DNA of 64,000 bases from BOG-908 sp965199235 (GCA_965199235.1 CBDAQU010000002.1:2914001-2978000); one strand, 5' to 3'. Numbered from the stretch's first letter, positions 1-8,516 are shown. Notes: a model not told the origin generated them from the sequence alone. Numbers and translations: made by a program.

Positions 1-80
1 CCGTGCTCGCGCTCAACGTGCTGGGCGACTCCGTGCGCGACGCGCTGGACCCGCGCGCCAAGCTGCGCGTCCAGGCCTGA
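1..80 (+). CDS. ABC transporter permease, C-terminal end only (DppC/OppC type)
   Basis: The reading frame enters from the left edge (first full codon at 3) and ends with TGA at 78-80. The 25 visible residues contain NVLGDSVRDALDPRAKL, the typical C-terminal tail of DppC/OppC-class inner-membrane permeases for peptides, nickel or opines. Three bases separate it from the next permease, so it is the upstream member of the same operon. Finding the DppC-like subunit ahead of the DppB-like subunit reverses the usual B-then-C order. The substrate cannot be told from this fragment. Confidence 0.8.
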   Translation, partial: VLALNVLGDSVRDALDPRAKLRVQA

Positions 81-83
81 CCG

Positions 84-1061
84 ATGGGCAGGCTGCTGGC
101 CCAGCGACTGGCGCAGATGGTCTTCGTCATGGCCGGCATCAGCGTGCTGGTCTTCCTGATCTTCTTCGCGACCCCGGGCGCCGACCCCGCCGCCCGCATC
201 GCCGGCCGCAACGCGACGCCCGAGCTGCTGGCCGCCGTCCGCCACGATTTCGGCCTGGACCGGCCGATCCCCGTCCAATACGCGCTGATGATGCGCCGGT
301 TGTTCGTCACGCAGGACCTGACCAGCTTCGTCAACCGCGGCGAGCGCGTGATCCCCGAAATCGCCGCCGGCGCCCCCATCACCCTCTCCCTGGTGCTCGG
401 TGCCGCGGTGCTCTGGGTGCTGGGCGGGCTCGCCATCGGCGTCGCCGCCGCACTCACCCGCGGCGGGCTGACCGACCGGACGCTGATGCTGGCGAGCCTG
501 GTCGGCGTCTCGATGCCGGTGTTCTGGGTCGGCGAGATGGCCAACCTGCTCACCCAGAGCCGCATGCACGGCAGCTGGGTGTTCGCCTGGGTCCCGCCGC
601 TCGGCTACACGCCGCTCACCGAGAACCCCTGGCTCTGGTTCAGGACGATGCTGATCCCCTGGGCCACGCTGGCGCTGCTCTACATGGGCTTCTACGGCCG
701 CGTGCTGCGCGCCAGCCTGATCGAGGCCTACCAGGAGGATTTCATCCGCACCGCCCGTGCCAAGGGTCTTTCCGAAACCCGCATCCTGTTCCGCCACGCC
801 CTGCGCGTGTCGCTGACCACCTTCGTCTCGCTGTTCGGCCTGGATTTCGGCGCGCTCGTCGGCGGCGGCGCGCTGCTGACCGAGGTGGTGTTCGGCCTGC
901 AGGGCGTGGGCAAGCTCACCTTCGACGCGCTGCAGAACCTCGACCTCCCCGTCATCATGGCGACCGTGATGTACTCCTCCTTCTTCGTGGTCGCCGCCAA
1001 CGCGGCCGTCGACGTCGCCTACGCGCTGCTCGATCCCAGGGTCAGGCTGAAGCGTGGCTGA
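84..1061 (+). CDS. ABC transporter permease, DppB/OppB type
   Basis: A 325-residue inner-membrane permease with an N-terminal membrane anchor near residues 8-30 and several further hydrophobic segments. The cytoplasmic EAA-type coupling loop is visible near residues 213-235 (EAYQEDFIRTARAKGLSE), where the ATPase docks. The C-terminus (ALLDPRVRL) is typical of the DppB/OppB family and the length is normal. The ATG at 84 follows the previous stop by three bases, and the 3' end overlaps the next gene by 8 bases, so translation is probably coupled. With its DppC-like neighbour it should form the channel of a peptide-class importer. No substrate-binding protein lies in the window, so specificity is unknown. 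Confidence 0.92.
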   Translation: MGRLLAQRLAQMVFVMAGISVLVFLIFFATPGADPAARIAGRNATPELLAAVRHDFGLDRPIPVQYALMMRRLFVTQDLTSFVNRGERVIPEIAAGAPITLSLVLGAAVLWVLGGLAIGVAAALTRGGLTDRTLMLASLVGVSMPVFWVGEMANLLTQSRMHGSWVFAWVPPLGYTPLTENPWLWFRTMLIPWATLALLYMGFYGRVLRASLIEAYQEDFIRTARAKGLSETRILFRHALRVSLTTFVSLFGLDFGALVGGGALLTEVVFGLQGVGKLTFDALQNLDLPVIMATVMYSSFFVVAANAAVDVAYALLDPRVRLKRG

Positions 1062-2025
1062 CGCCCTGCTGGAACTGCGCGACCTGAGCATCGACTTCCG
1101 CACCCGCAACGGCCCGGTGCGCGCGGTGGACCGCGTCTCGTTCAGCGTCGCCCCGCGCGAGATACTGGGCCTGGTGGGCGAATCGGGCTCCGGCAAGACG
1201 CTGTCCATGCTCGCCGCCCTCGGCCTCGTCTCCGACCCCAACGCCACCGTCTCCGGCTCGGTGCGCTTCCGCGGGCGAGAGCTGGTCGGCCTGCCGCCGC
1301 GCCAGCTGCGCGCCATACGCGGCGGCGCCGTCGCGATGGTGTTCCAGGACGCGATGAGTGCGATGAACCCCGTGCACACGATCGGCTGGCAGATCGCCGA
1401 GCAGGTGCGCGCCCACCAGCGCGTGTCGGCCCGCGCCGCCCGCGACCGCGCCATACACCTGCTCGACCTGATGGGCGTGCCCGACCCGGCCGACGCCTGC
1501 CACCGCTACCCGCACCAGCTTTCCGGCGGCCTGCGCCAGCGCGCGATGATCGCCATGGCGCTCAGTTGCGACCCGGCCTTGCTGATCGCCGACGAACCCA
1601 CCACCGCGCTGGACGTGACGGTGCAGGCCCAGATCCTGGCGCTGCTGGACAATTTACGGCGGGATTTCGGCTCCAGCATCGTGCTGATCACCCACGACAT
1701 GGGGGTGGTGGCCGAGCTCGCCGACCAGGTGGTCGTGATCTATGCCGGCCGCATCGCCGAACGCGGCCCCGTTTCCCGCGTGCTGCAAAGCCCCGCCCAC
1801 CCCTACACGCAGGGCCTGCTCGCCGCCATCCCGTCCATGGAGGGGGTTCGCCCGCGCCGTCTCCCCGCTATCCCAGGCGCCCCGCCGTCGCCGGCGACAA
1901 GGCCCGCCGGCTGCGCCTTCGCCCCACGCTGCCCAGCCCGCTTCGCCCCCTGCGGCGCCCTGCCACCCCTGTTCGCGCGTCCCGCGCAGGACGTCGCCTG
2001 CTTCCTGGCGGAACGGTCCGCATGA
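1054..2025 (+). CDS. Oligopeptide/dipeptide ABC transporter ATP-binding protein (DppD/OppD type)
   Basis: A 323-residue ATPase starting at GTG 1054, inside the end of the permease gene. Visible motifs are Walker A GESGSGKT (about residues 41-48), Q-loop region VFQDAMSAMNP, ABC signature LSGGLRQR, Walker B ALLIADEPTTALD, and the switch histidine in LITHDMG. The C-terminal part (ARPAGCAFAPRCPARF) is the oligopeptide_ABC C-terminal region, whose cysteines often bind an iron-sulfur cluster in DppD-type proteins. It energises the import complex together with the next ATPase, which overlaps it by 4 bases (ATGA). Confidence 0.93.
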   Translation: MADALLELRDLSIDFRTRNGPVRAVDRVSFSVAPREILGLVGESGSGKTLSMLAALGLVSDPNATVSGSVRFRGRELVGLPPRQLRAIRGGAVAMVFQDAMSAMNPVHTIGWQIAEQVRAHQRVSARAARDRAIHLLDLMGVPDPADACHRYPHQLSGGLRQRAMIAMALSCDPALLIADEPTTALDVTVQAQILALLDNLRRDFGSSIVLITHDMGVVAELADQVVVIYAGRIAERGPVSRVLQSPAHPYTQGLLAAIPSMEGVRPRRLPAIPGAPPSPATRPAGCAFAPRCPARFAPCGALPPLFARPAQDVACFLAERSA

Positions 2026-2996
2026 CCCCCCCGCTGCTCGAAGCCGTCGGCGTCACCAAAACCTACCCGGCAGGACCAAGAACCCTGCGCGCGGTGGACG
2101 GCGTCTCGCTCCGCCTGATGCGCGGCGAGACCCTGGGCCTGGTGGGCGAATCGGGCTGCGGCAAATCCACCCTGGGCCGTTGCCTGCTTCGCCTGCAGAC
2201 GCCGACCGACGGCACCATCCGCTTCGACGGCCAGGACATCACCACCCTCTCGCTGCGGGCCCTGCGCCCGCTCCGCCCGCGCATGCAGATGGTCTTCCAG
2301 GATTCGACCGGCTCGCTGAACCCGCGCCGCCGCGTGGGCGACCTCATCGCCGAACCGCTCCGCGTCCACCCCGCCCCGAACGGCCTTCATCGCACCAAAA
2401 CCGACATCGCCGCCCGGATCGCCGAACTCGCCGACCTCGTGGGCCTCACCCAGCCCCAGATGGCCCAGTACCCGCACGAGTTCTCCGGTGGCCAACGCCA
2501 GAGAGTTGGCATCGCCCGCGCCCTCGCCCTGAACCCCGACCTCATCGTCGCCGACGAACCCGTCTCCGCCCTGGACGTCAGCGTGCAGGCCCAGGTGGTC
2601 AACCTGATGATGGACCTGCAGGACCGCCTGCACCTCACCACCCTATTCATCGCCCACGACCTGGCGGTCATCCGCCAGGTCGCCACCCGAACCGCGATCA
2701 TGTACCTCGGCAGCATCGTAGAAATCGGCCCCACCACCGAGATCTTCGCCCGCCCCGCACACCCCTACACCGCCTCGCTCCTCGCCGCCGTCCCCCGCCT
2801 GTCCCGAGCGTTCGGCCACCAGCCGGCCGAGCCCCCTTTGCGCGGCGAAGTCCCCAGCCCAACGAACCCCCCAACAGGCTGCCGCTTCCACCCGCGCTGC
2901 CCCCGCGTAGAAGCACGCTGCAAAGCAGAGCGTCCAACGCTGGCGACGCTCGAAGACGAGCGCCAAGCCGCATGTCATTTTCCACTCACCAAGTAG
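2022..2996 (+). CDS. Oligopeptide/dipeptide ABC transporter ATP-binding protein (DppF/OppF type)
   Basis: A 324-residue ATPase. The frame is open well upstream, but the sensible start is ATG 2022 because it gives an ATGA overlap with the DppD-like gene and a normal DppF N-terminus (MTPPLLEAVGVTKTY). Motifs are Walker A GESGCGKST, Q-loop MVFQDSTGSLNPR, signature FSGGQRQR, Walker B IVADEPVSALD, and H-loop IAHDLAV. The C-terminus has the family CRFHPRCP region. It is the last gene of the operon. Its TAG stop lies within a short GTAGGG repeat that starts at 2993. Confidence 0.93.
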   Translation: MTPPLLEAVGVTKTYPAGPRTLRAVDGVSLRLMRGETLGLVGESGCGKSTLGRCLLRLQTPTDGTIRFDGQDITTLSLRALRPLRPRMQMVFQDSTGSLNPRRRVGDLIAEPLRVHPAPNGLHRTKTDIAARIAELADLVGLTQPQMAQYPHEFSGGQRQRVGIARALALNPDLIVADEPVSALDVSVQAQVVNLMMDLQDRLHLTTLFIAHDLAVIRQVATRTAIMYLGSIVEIGPTTEIFARPAHPYTASLLAAVPRLSRAFGHQPAEPPLRGEVPSPTNPPTGCRFHPRCPRVEARCKAERPTLATLEDERQAACHFPLTK

Positions 2997-3015
2997 GGCG
3001 GGCTTCGGCCTAACC
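2993..3015 (+). repeat. REP-like hairpin, GTAGGGCGGGC family, copy 1
   Basis: The sequence GTAGGGCGGGCTTCGGCC followed by TAACC can fold over a TTCG loop. A close relative with a perfect 8-bp stem (GTAGGGTGGGCTTCAGCC...) lies directly after atpG at 42549-42570. In both places the TAG inside the repeat is the stop codon of the upstream gene. It may act as a mRNA 3'-end stabiliser or weak terminator. Confidence 0.55.
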
Positions 3016-3110
3016 GTCGCACCGACCGCCACGTCCACAATCGCACCCGCCCGATCCAGCACCCCCGCAACGCTCGCCAACCTCCCCCCAACCCACCATC
3101 CGACAACGCC

Positions 3111-3345
3111 CTACCTCCCCGACACACCCCGAGCCTCACGCGCGCGAAAACTCGAAAACGGCCGATCCGCAGCAACGGCGAGCAACCCATGCTCCACGGG
3201 ATTGCAATGAGCATAGTTCATGTGGAGCCGCATGATCCCGCTCATCGCCAACCGTGCGCGTCCAGTACCGGCGTTGCCACGCACTGCATTCGCGCTTGCG
3301 CACCAGGGAGGCGCGCCTTTCCTCCTGTGTCCCACCTAACAATCC
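3111..3345 (-). pseudogene. REP-associated tyrosine transposase (RAYT, Y1_Tnp/IS200-like) C-terminal remnant
   Basis: On the minus strand two frames together give the conserved C-terminal part of a RAYT transposase. One frame reads RKRECSAWQRRYWTRTVGDE (positions about 3309-3220). The other continues with MNYAHCNPVEHGLLAV and DRPFSSF (about 3223-3130). These match the family pattern RKGERGIWQRRFWEHTIRDE...Y.H.NPVKHGL...DWP.SSF. The switch of frame near 3222 and the absence of the N-terminal catalytic His-x-His and Tyr regions show a dead fragment. RAYTs are linked to spread of REP hairpins, which are frequent elsewhere in this window. Confidence 0.75.
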
Positions 3346-3552
3346 GTCGGGACGAGAAGATACTGTCGGCAAGCGCTCGACCGCAGCCACCATGAAACGC
3401 GCCAGGTCGTCGACGCAAATCCAGGCTTTCAAGTGTGGCGGTAGTAGAAGGCCTGGTCGCGACCAGGCCGGTTTCACGCAGAGTGTCCGCGAGTAGGCGG
3501 ACCGTGCAGGACGCGTCCTTGACGCCCATAAGCGACGAGCTTAGCGTCCATA
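3346..3552. other. Intergenic stretch with no recognisable gene
   Basis: Between the RAYT remnant and the palindrome at 3553 I see no convincing coding sequence. A minus-strand open stretch (3345-3477) contains HLKAWICVDDLARFMVAAVE, faintly like a nucleotide-sugar epimerase segment, but the match is too short to call. Confidence 0.4.
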
Positions 3553-3569
3553 CTGTAGTCGGATTACAG
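3553..3569. promoter_or_regulatory. Palindromic operator candidate, site 1
   Basis: CTGTAG-TCGGA-TTACAG is an inverted repeat with 6-base arms (one mismatch) and a 5-base spacer, 81 bases before the start of the fused hydrolase gene at 3651. The same right arm TTACAG and spacing recur at 7032-7048 and 13938-13954, suggesting a common repressor (TetR-like size) for this island. Confidence 0.5.
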
Positions 3570-3650
3570 ACAGACCTTGGTCGATAGTCGCCTTAGCGCG
3601 TTTCACGCAAAGGTGCCTCATTGGCATGAGATCGTCATTAGGGGGGGTTG

Positions 3651-5942
3651 ATGGCTGGCTTGGCCCAATCGCACGAGCGGTATTCGACTGCCGAAAGCCT
3701 CGTTGGCGTTTTTGCCGGTCCGGTAATCGGGCTGAAATACCAGACGCCGACCATGCGCGGTTTGACGAACGAGCGCGGTGAATTTGGCTACCGACCAGGC
3801 GAGATCGTCACATTCCTGCTGGGACGTCTGGTGCTCGGGGCGACCCAAGGTGCACCTCGGGTAAACCTTGCGCAGCTCGTCAGCCGGGTGTCCGGCAATA
3901 TTGGTAAGCTCAGCGACCCTGCGGTGACAAACCTCGCTCGGCTGCTTCAAACGCTGGATCAGGACGGCGATGTGGAGAACGGCGTAACGATTGCGCCTGC
4001 CGTGCATGACGTTGTCGGCTCCAGGATCATCCTGTTTGACCGGCCACCGCTGGTTCATGGCGAGATGTCGGCCGGGCAGGACAGCTTCGGCAGCGATCCG
4101 GCCGTTATAAGCCTTCTCAGCGATCTCAATGCTGCGCGGGAAGTCTTCACCGCCAAGACGCCTCGTCAGCTCTGCACGGTCGCTGCCGCTCGGAACGAAG
4201 TTCGCCGGAACGTCCGCGGCATCTTGAAGATGACCGACGTGAAAATCCCCTTGCGCGACGGCTCCTTTGTCTACGCCGATGTCTTTCGCCCGGCTGGTGA
4301 TGAAAGACACCCTGCCGTGATGCACATGAGTTTCTACGGCAAGAGCTTTTATCATGAATGCATCTGCTGCCAGGCCGACGCCCTCGAAAAGGAGGCCATG
4401 GAGGACCGATATTTCTCTGGCAACCCGGACGGCTTACACTCCGAAAACCACGAAAGCGTGGACACGTCCGAATGGGTTCCGAACGGTTACGTGGTGATCC
4501 GCATAGACGCCCGCGGCGTCTGTAACAGTCCGGGTCTTCAAGCACCGCTCAGCCGCCAAGAAGCCGAGGATTACTACGACGCCATCGAATGGGCCGCCGT
4601 CCAATCCTGGTGCAACGGCAACGTCGGGCTCTGGGGGATGTCCTACGTCGCGATGACGCAGCATAACGTGGCAAGCCTGCAGCCGCCTCATCTGAAAGCG
4701 ATGATCGCGTTGGGCACGGACTCCGATCCCTATAACGAGTACCTCCGCGTCGGCGGCCTGTGGTCTGAAGCGTGGTGGACCTGGTGGTGGAAGATCTGGT
4801 CTGGCAAGAATCATTGTGGCGAACGGAGAGAGACGGACTGGATGGCCCGGCTTAGGGCAAGTCCGTTCAACGATCCGGCGCTCTACAACCCGCACAGCAC
4901 GAGTTTCATGAAACCTGAAATCGGGAGGGTGACCGCTGCAGTCTGGATCGTTGGCCCTCAAACCGGAGCGGTCATCCACCAGGTCGGCAGCAGTGAAACT
5001 TTCATTCGCTCCACTGGAGCGAAAGGCAAGAAGTTCGACTTCATCGACGCCTGGTTTCCCCATTGCTATCGCAGCGACACGGTAGCTGAGCACATTCGGT
5101 TCTTCGACTACTGGCTCAAGGACCTCGCTAACGGGGTGATGGATGATGCGCCCGTGCGCATCCAAGTCAGGACGGGGAACGCGGCCTACTATGAGCTGCA
5201 CGAGAACGAGTGGCCGATCGCCCGGACGCATTACACTCGGTTCTACCTGGATGCGTCACCGTCGGACTGGCACGGCGACAAGCAAAGGCAGGACTTGCTG
5301 CGAATATCGCACACGCCGCCGGTCGTCGAGACCAGCAGGAGCTACGACGCTGATCTGGACCTGGGGCAGCCAATACCGTTCCCGAAGGGGCACGTTGGAG
5401 GCACGCCGCGCTGGTCAACCGGGGTCTCATTCGTGAGCGACCCGTTGTCAGAGGACATGGTGCTGGTGGGCTACATGAAGGTGGTGGTCTGGGTGTCATC
5501 GACGAGCAGTGACATGGATGTGCATGCCTCGCTTCGTGTGATCGACGGAGACGATCGCGAAATACGCTACGAAGCTGTCGTCCTGCCCATCGATCCTGAG
5601 CACGTCTCGCCAGTCGGTTATGGCGCGCTGAAAGTGTCGCATCGCAAACTCGACGATGCGCGGGCCACCGAGTATTGGCCGATGCACACCCATACTGAGG
5701 GCGACTACGCGCCGCTCGGCAAGGACGAGGTCGTCGCGATCGAGGTGGGGCTCCAGCCCAGCTCGGCGCTGGTCAGAAAAGGCTCGCGGCTGCGGCTCGA
5801 CATCCAGCCAACCGCTCCAGCAGGCGTTCCCTCCCGCGCCTATGATGAAACCTATCACGTGGGCGCCACGAACACGATCTACACGGGACCTGACCGCCCC
5901 AGCTACCTGCAGCTTCCAGTCATCCCGATGAAAGGAAGCTGA
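3651..5942 (+). CDS. CocE/NonD (peptidase S15-like) hydrolase with an extra N-terminal domain; catalytic Asp/His not evident
   Basis: A 763-residue protein, starting at ATG 3651 behind a G-rich Shine-Dalgarno-like run (3641-3647); a TTG sits just upstream at 3648. Residues about 16-115 form a domain usually seen in bacterial lipoproteins and adhesins (VFAGPVIGLKYQTPTMRG, GEFGYRPGEIVTFLLG, VTNLARLLQTLDQDGD). Residues about 192 to the end are a CocE/NonD alpha/beta hydrolase with PepX_C-type jelly roll. The nucleophile elbow GMSYVA (Ser331) is present. Aligned with the neighbour at 8517, the expected Asp position falls in GPQTGA (about 434-440) and the expected His in FDFIDA, so both look replaced. 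No signal peptide is visible. Family members cleave esters or amides; the substrate is unknown and activity is doubtful. Confidence 0.85.
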   Translation: MAGLAQSHERYSTAESLVGVFAGPVIGLKYQTPTMRGLTNERGEFGYRPGEIVTFLLGRLVLGATQGAPRVNLAQLVSRVSGNIGKLSDPAVTNLARLLQTLDQDGDVENGVTIAPAVHDVVGSRIILFDRPPLVHGEMSAGQDSFGSDPAVISLLSDLNAAREVFTAKTPRQLCTVAAARNEVRRNVRGILKMTDVKIPLRDGSFVYADVFRPAGDERHPAVMHMSFYGKSFYHECICCQADALEKEAMEDRYFSGNPDGLHSENHESVDTSEWVPNGYVVIRIDARGVCNSPGLQAPLSRQEAEDYYDAIEWAAVQSWCNGNVGLWGMSYVAMTQHNVASLQPPHLKAMIALGTDSDPYNEYLRVGGLWSEAWWTWWWKIWSGKNHCGERRETDWMARLRASPFNDPALYNPHSTSFMKPEIGRVTAAVWIVGPQTGAVIHQVGSSETFIRSTGAKGKKFDFIDAWFPHCYRSDTVAEHIRFFDYWLKDLANGVMDDAPVRIQVRTGNAAYYELHENEWPIARTHYTRFYLDASPSDWHGDKQRQDLLRISHTPPVVETSRSYDADLDLGQPIPFPKGHVGGTPRWSTGVSFVSDPLSEDMVLVGYMKVVVWVSSTSSDMDVHASLRVIDGDDREIRYEAVVLPIDPEHVSPVGYGALKVSHRKLDDARATEYWPMHTHTEGDYAPLGKDEVVAIEVGLQPSSALVRKGSRLRLDIQPTAPAGVPSRAYDETYHVGATNTIYTGPDRPSYLQLPVIPMKGS

Positions 5943-5995
5943 CCCGGACCGTGTAACCCGATCGTGTAGGAGCCCCGTCCGATGGTCGGCGATCG

Positions 5996-6988
5996 ATGTT
6001 TGAAGCCGCTGCTGCCATGAGCGTGCCCGGCATCCTCCAGATCGTGATCGGCAGCGATAACCTGCCGCTGTGCAAGCACCTGTATGCGAGCGTGTTCGGC
6101 TTTTCAGGTGCGGGCGAACGACTGATCTACTCCGAGCATAACGGCCGAGTCATGGGCCTTGGCCGATGGGGTGGCGCGACCGTGCTCTACATGGTCGGGC
6201 GACAAGAACTCGTGCAGTTGGAATTCTGGACACACACAACGCCACGTCAAAGGTCGCTGCCTGCAGATTGGCGTCCAAACGATATCGGCTTTTGCCGCTT
6301 GGGCATCTCGGTCCCGGATTTTTACGCGACGCTCGGGCGCCTTGCCGCCGCCAACTGCCCGGTCTTGACACCGCCCATAAAACACGACGGCTTGTGGCGC
6401 GTCTGCTTTCGCGATCCCACCATCGGCATTCCAGTGGAGATCATGGAGGAGGGCGAAGCTCTTCCGGGCACGCGAGATCGATACCACGATCTCGACCCAG
6501 CGATCGTGTATGCCGCGGTTTCGGTCATCGACCTCGGCGAGGCAGTCACCTTTTTCGGAGACGTCGTTGGGCTGGAGAAAACCGGCGTCGAGCTTCACAC
6601 GCCTGAGCACGAGGCGCTTTGGGGGTTGTCGAACGCCAAGAGGAAAGCCGCGCTGCTCCGCGGCGGAAGCGTTTTTCTGGAGATCGTCGAGTATGAAGAG
6701 CCAGCCGGTCGGGCCACGTCGCCCGACGGGTCGCTCGACCGACAAGGTTTCAAGGCTGTCGCCGTAGGCTCTCGCGATCCGGTTGAGACAGGGGCGATCT
6801 TCCGCCGTGTGAAGGCGGCGGGGTTGAGCTGGACTGTCGAGAAGCCAGCCTCCTTCATCGGGGGCAACCACGTGGTAGGCGCGGTGGCGCACCAGATGAA
6901 AACGCTTTCCGTGCCGCACGAGTTGGAACGGCAGTTCGGCTACTCACCCGACCCGGGCAAATGGTGGCGGCCTCCCCCGGGAAAGTGA
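5996..6988 (+). CDS. Tandem-domain VOC (glyoxalase/extradiol dioxygenase superfamily) protein
   Basis: A 330-residue protein made of two VOC modules, about residues 12-155 and 168-300. Each ends a strand with a metal-ligand-like Glu (VQLEFWT, VEIMEE; FLEIVEY). The first-strand His that usually binds metal is Gln in module 1 (ILQIVIG) and Ala in module 2 (VYAAVSVIDL), so a normal metal site is uncertain. A second ATG at 6017 is possible because no clear Shine-Dalgarno precedes 5996. It lies between the fused hydrolase (53-base gap) and the flavin monooxygenase, in the same direction, so it is probably part of the same catabolic unit. The reaction is not predictable. Confidence 0.85.
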   Translation: MFEAAAAMSVPGILQIVIGSDNLPLCKHLYASVFGFSGAGERLIYSEHNGRVMGLGRWGGATVLYMVGRQELVQLEFWTHTTPRQRSLPADWRPNDIGFCRLGISVPDFYATLGRLAAANCPVLTPPIKHDGLWRVCFRDPTIGIPVEIMEEGEALPGTRDRYHDLDPAIVYAAVSVIDLGEAVTFFGDVVGLEKTGVELHTPEHEALWGLSNAKRKAALLRGGSVFLEIVEYEEPAGRATSPDGSLDRQGFKAVAVGSRDPVETGAIFRRVKAAGLSWTVEKPASFIGGNHVVGAVAHQMKTLSVPHELERQFGYSPDPGKWWRPPPGK

Positions 6989-7031
6989 CTTGGTCACGTC
7001 GTTTCCCAGCCGCACGAGTATTGCTGTCAAA

Positions 7032-7048
7032 CCGGAATCCGGTTACAG
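7032..7048. promoter_or_regulatory. Palindromic operator candidate, site 2
   Basis: CCGGAA-TCCGG-TTACAG shares the right arm and spacing of sites at 3553 and 13938. It overlaps a perfect odd palindrome AACCGGA-A-TCCGGTT at 7030-7044. It sits 21 bases before the start codon at 7070, immediately upstream of the Shine-Dalgarno, a position where a bound repressor would block transcription. Confidence 0.45.
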
Positions 7049-7069
7049 TTTAACAAGGAGGAACCCGCC

Positions 7070-8347
7070 ATGTCGTACATTCATCCCGGCCAGTCATCCA
7101 AGCTGCCTGCAATGCTCGAACACATACGCGAGCTAGGTCCCACTCTGCGCGCGCGCGCGCCTGAGGCAGAGCGCGCTTGCCGGCTGTCATCGGAGACGAT
7201 AGCCGATCTTGACGCCACTGGCGTATTCAAGATCGGCACGCCGGCCGAGTTCGGCGGCTACGAGTTCCCTGTCTCGCAGCAGTTCGACGTCATCTCCGAA
7301 GTTTCCAAGTGGGATGGGTCGTGCGGGTGGTGCGTTTGGGTGGCAGCCGTCACCAACTGGATACCTGTCAGGTCCGGAAAGCGTGTGGTAGAGGAAGTTT
7401 ACGGCCAGGACTGGGTGGGGCCGCGCGTCGCAGGATCCAGCCATTTCCCCGCCACTCGCGGGCGGGCGCGGCGTTGCGAGGGCGGGTGGATCGTATCAGG
7501 CGGCCCCTGGACCTTTGCCAGCGATTCCCTCTGGGCGCCCTATACCAACCTCGGCTGCATCGCCGATGACGGCCAGGGGCCGTATCTCGTCGGTATCCAG
7601 GTTCCGATCAATCAACTTCGGTTCCTGGACGATTGGCACGTCGCCGGCATGAAAGGCACGGGCAGCGTCTCCCTGATGCTCGAGGAGTCGGAACTCTTCG
7701 TTCCCGAGTATCGCGGTGTGGTGTTCAGCGACATCGTTGCCGGCACGCTTGATCACGGCCTGAAAGGATCGATCTGGCAGGCGCCGAATCTTGGCTGGGC
7801 GTTCAGCCTGATGGCCGCGATGTCGGTCGGTCTCGCGCAAGGCGCGCTGGAGCGGTTCGTGCAACGCTCTGCCGGCCGGCCGATCCGCGGGACGACGTAT
7901 AAAAACCAGCTCGAGGCGCCGTTGACGCATTTGATGCTGTCCGAAGTCCATTCCAAGATCCGCTCGGCATCTCTGATGGCGCGCGCAAACGCCGAGGAGA
8001 CCGACCAGCTCGGGCGTTTGGCTGCAGCAGGAAAGCATCCGGAGCAGTCAGAGCAGCAATTGTTCACCGCGCGCGTTCTGGTTGAAACAGCCTACGCAAC
8101 CAAGTGGTGCGCCGAAGCGATCGAGCTGTTGCAGCGCAACTCGGGTTCTACCGCAATCATGGATAGCGAGCCGATCCAGAGAGCTTGGCGCGATGCCCGC
8201 GTGATTACGCTGCATGGAGCACTCAACCTCGAGGCTCTTGCCGAGAATTATGGACGCCTGATGGCAGGCCTGCAGCCGCACAAGTTCGAAGGGATTACCA
8301 CGCTCGACCGCTTCACCGCTGCGCCGATCAAGGCGACGGTCACTTGA
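7070..8347 (+). CDS. Acyl-CoA-dehydrogenase-fold flavin-dependent monooxygenase (HpaH C2/HsaA-like)
   Basis: A 425-residue protein with an excellent Shine-Dalgarno AAGGAGG at 7055-7061. The N-terminal helical domain (RLSSETIADLDATGVFKIGTP, GGYEFP), the middle beta domain (GGWIVSGGPWTFASDS, WHVAGMKGTGS) and the C-terminal helical domain (LQRNSGSTAIMDSEPIQRAWRD, ALNLEALAENYGR) match two-component flavin monooxygenases of the acyl-CoA dehydrogenase superfamily, such as 4-hydroxyphenylacetate hydroxylase C2 and HsaA. These use reduced flavin supplied by a separate reductase, and none is visible nearby. It probably oxygenates the compound handled by the flanking hydrolases; the substrate is unknown. 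Confidence 0.85.
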   Translation: MSYIHPGQSSKLPAMLEHIRELGPTLRARAPEAERACRLSSETIADLDATGVFKIGTPAEFGGYEFPVSQQFDVISEVSKWDGSCGWCVWVAAVTNWIPVRSGKRVVEEVYGQDWVGPRVAGSSHFPATRGRARRCEGGWIVSGGPWTFASDSLWAPYTNLGCIADDGQGPYLVGIQVPINQLRFLDDWHVAGMKGTGSVSLMLEESELFVPEYRGVVFSDIVAGTLDHGLKGSIWQAPNLGWAFSLMAAMSVGLAQGALERFVQRSAGRPIRGTTYKNQLEAPLTHLMLSEVHSKIRSASLMARANAEETDQLGRLAAAGKHPEQSEQQLFTARVLVETAYATKWCAEAIELLQRNSGSTAIMDSEPIQRAWRDARVITLHGALNLEALAENYGRLMAGLQPHKFEGITTLDRFTAAPIKATVT

Positions 8348-8516
8348 CGGGCTCCTAGCAGCTCGTCATCGAATGCCGGACCAGAGAACGCCCGGAACCA
8401 GCAGCGCGGAACACGCCAACTGAGTAATGGCGTGTGTCACCGTGGACAGTTTTGCCGAACGACGCGTCGCGTAAGCCGGTGCGACGGCAAGCCCTGTCAA
8501 CGTGGGATAGGATTGA

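Noticed and set aside
1566..2021. Long N-terminal extension of the second ABC ATPase
   Set aside because: The part before 2022 overlaps the DppD-like gene out of frame and has no homology; the ATGA start at 2022 is standard.
3345..3477. Epimerase-like stretch HLKAWICVDDLARFMVAAVE on the minus strand
   Set aside because: Only about 20 residues look familiar, without a Rossmann start or continuation.
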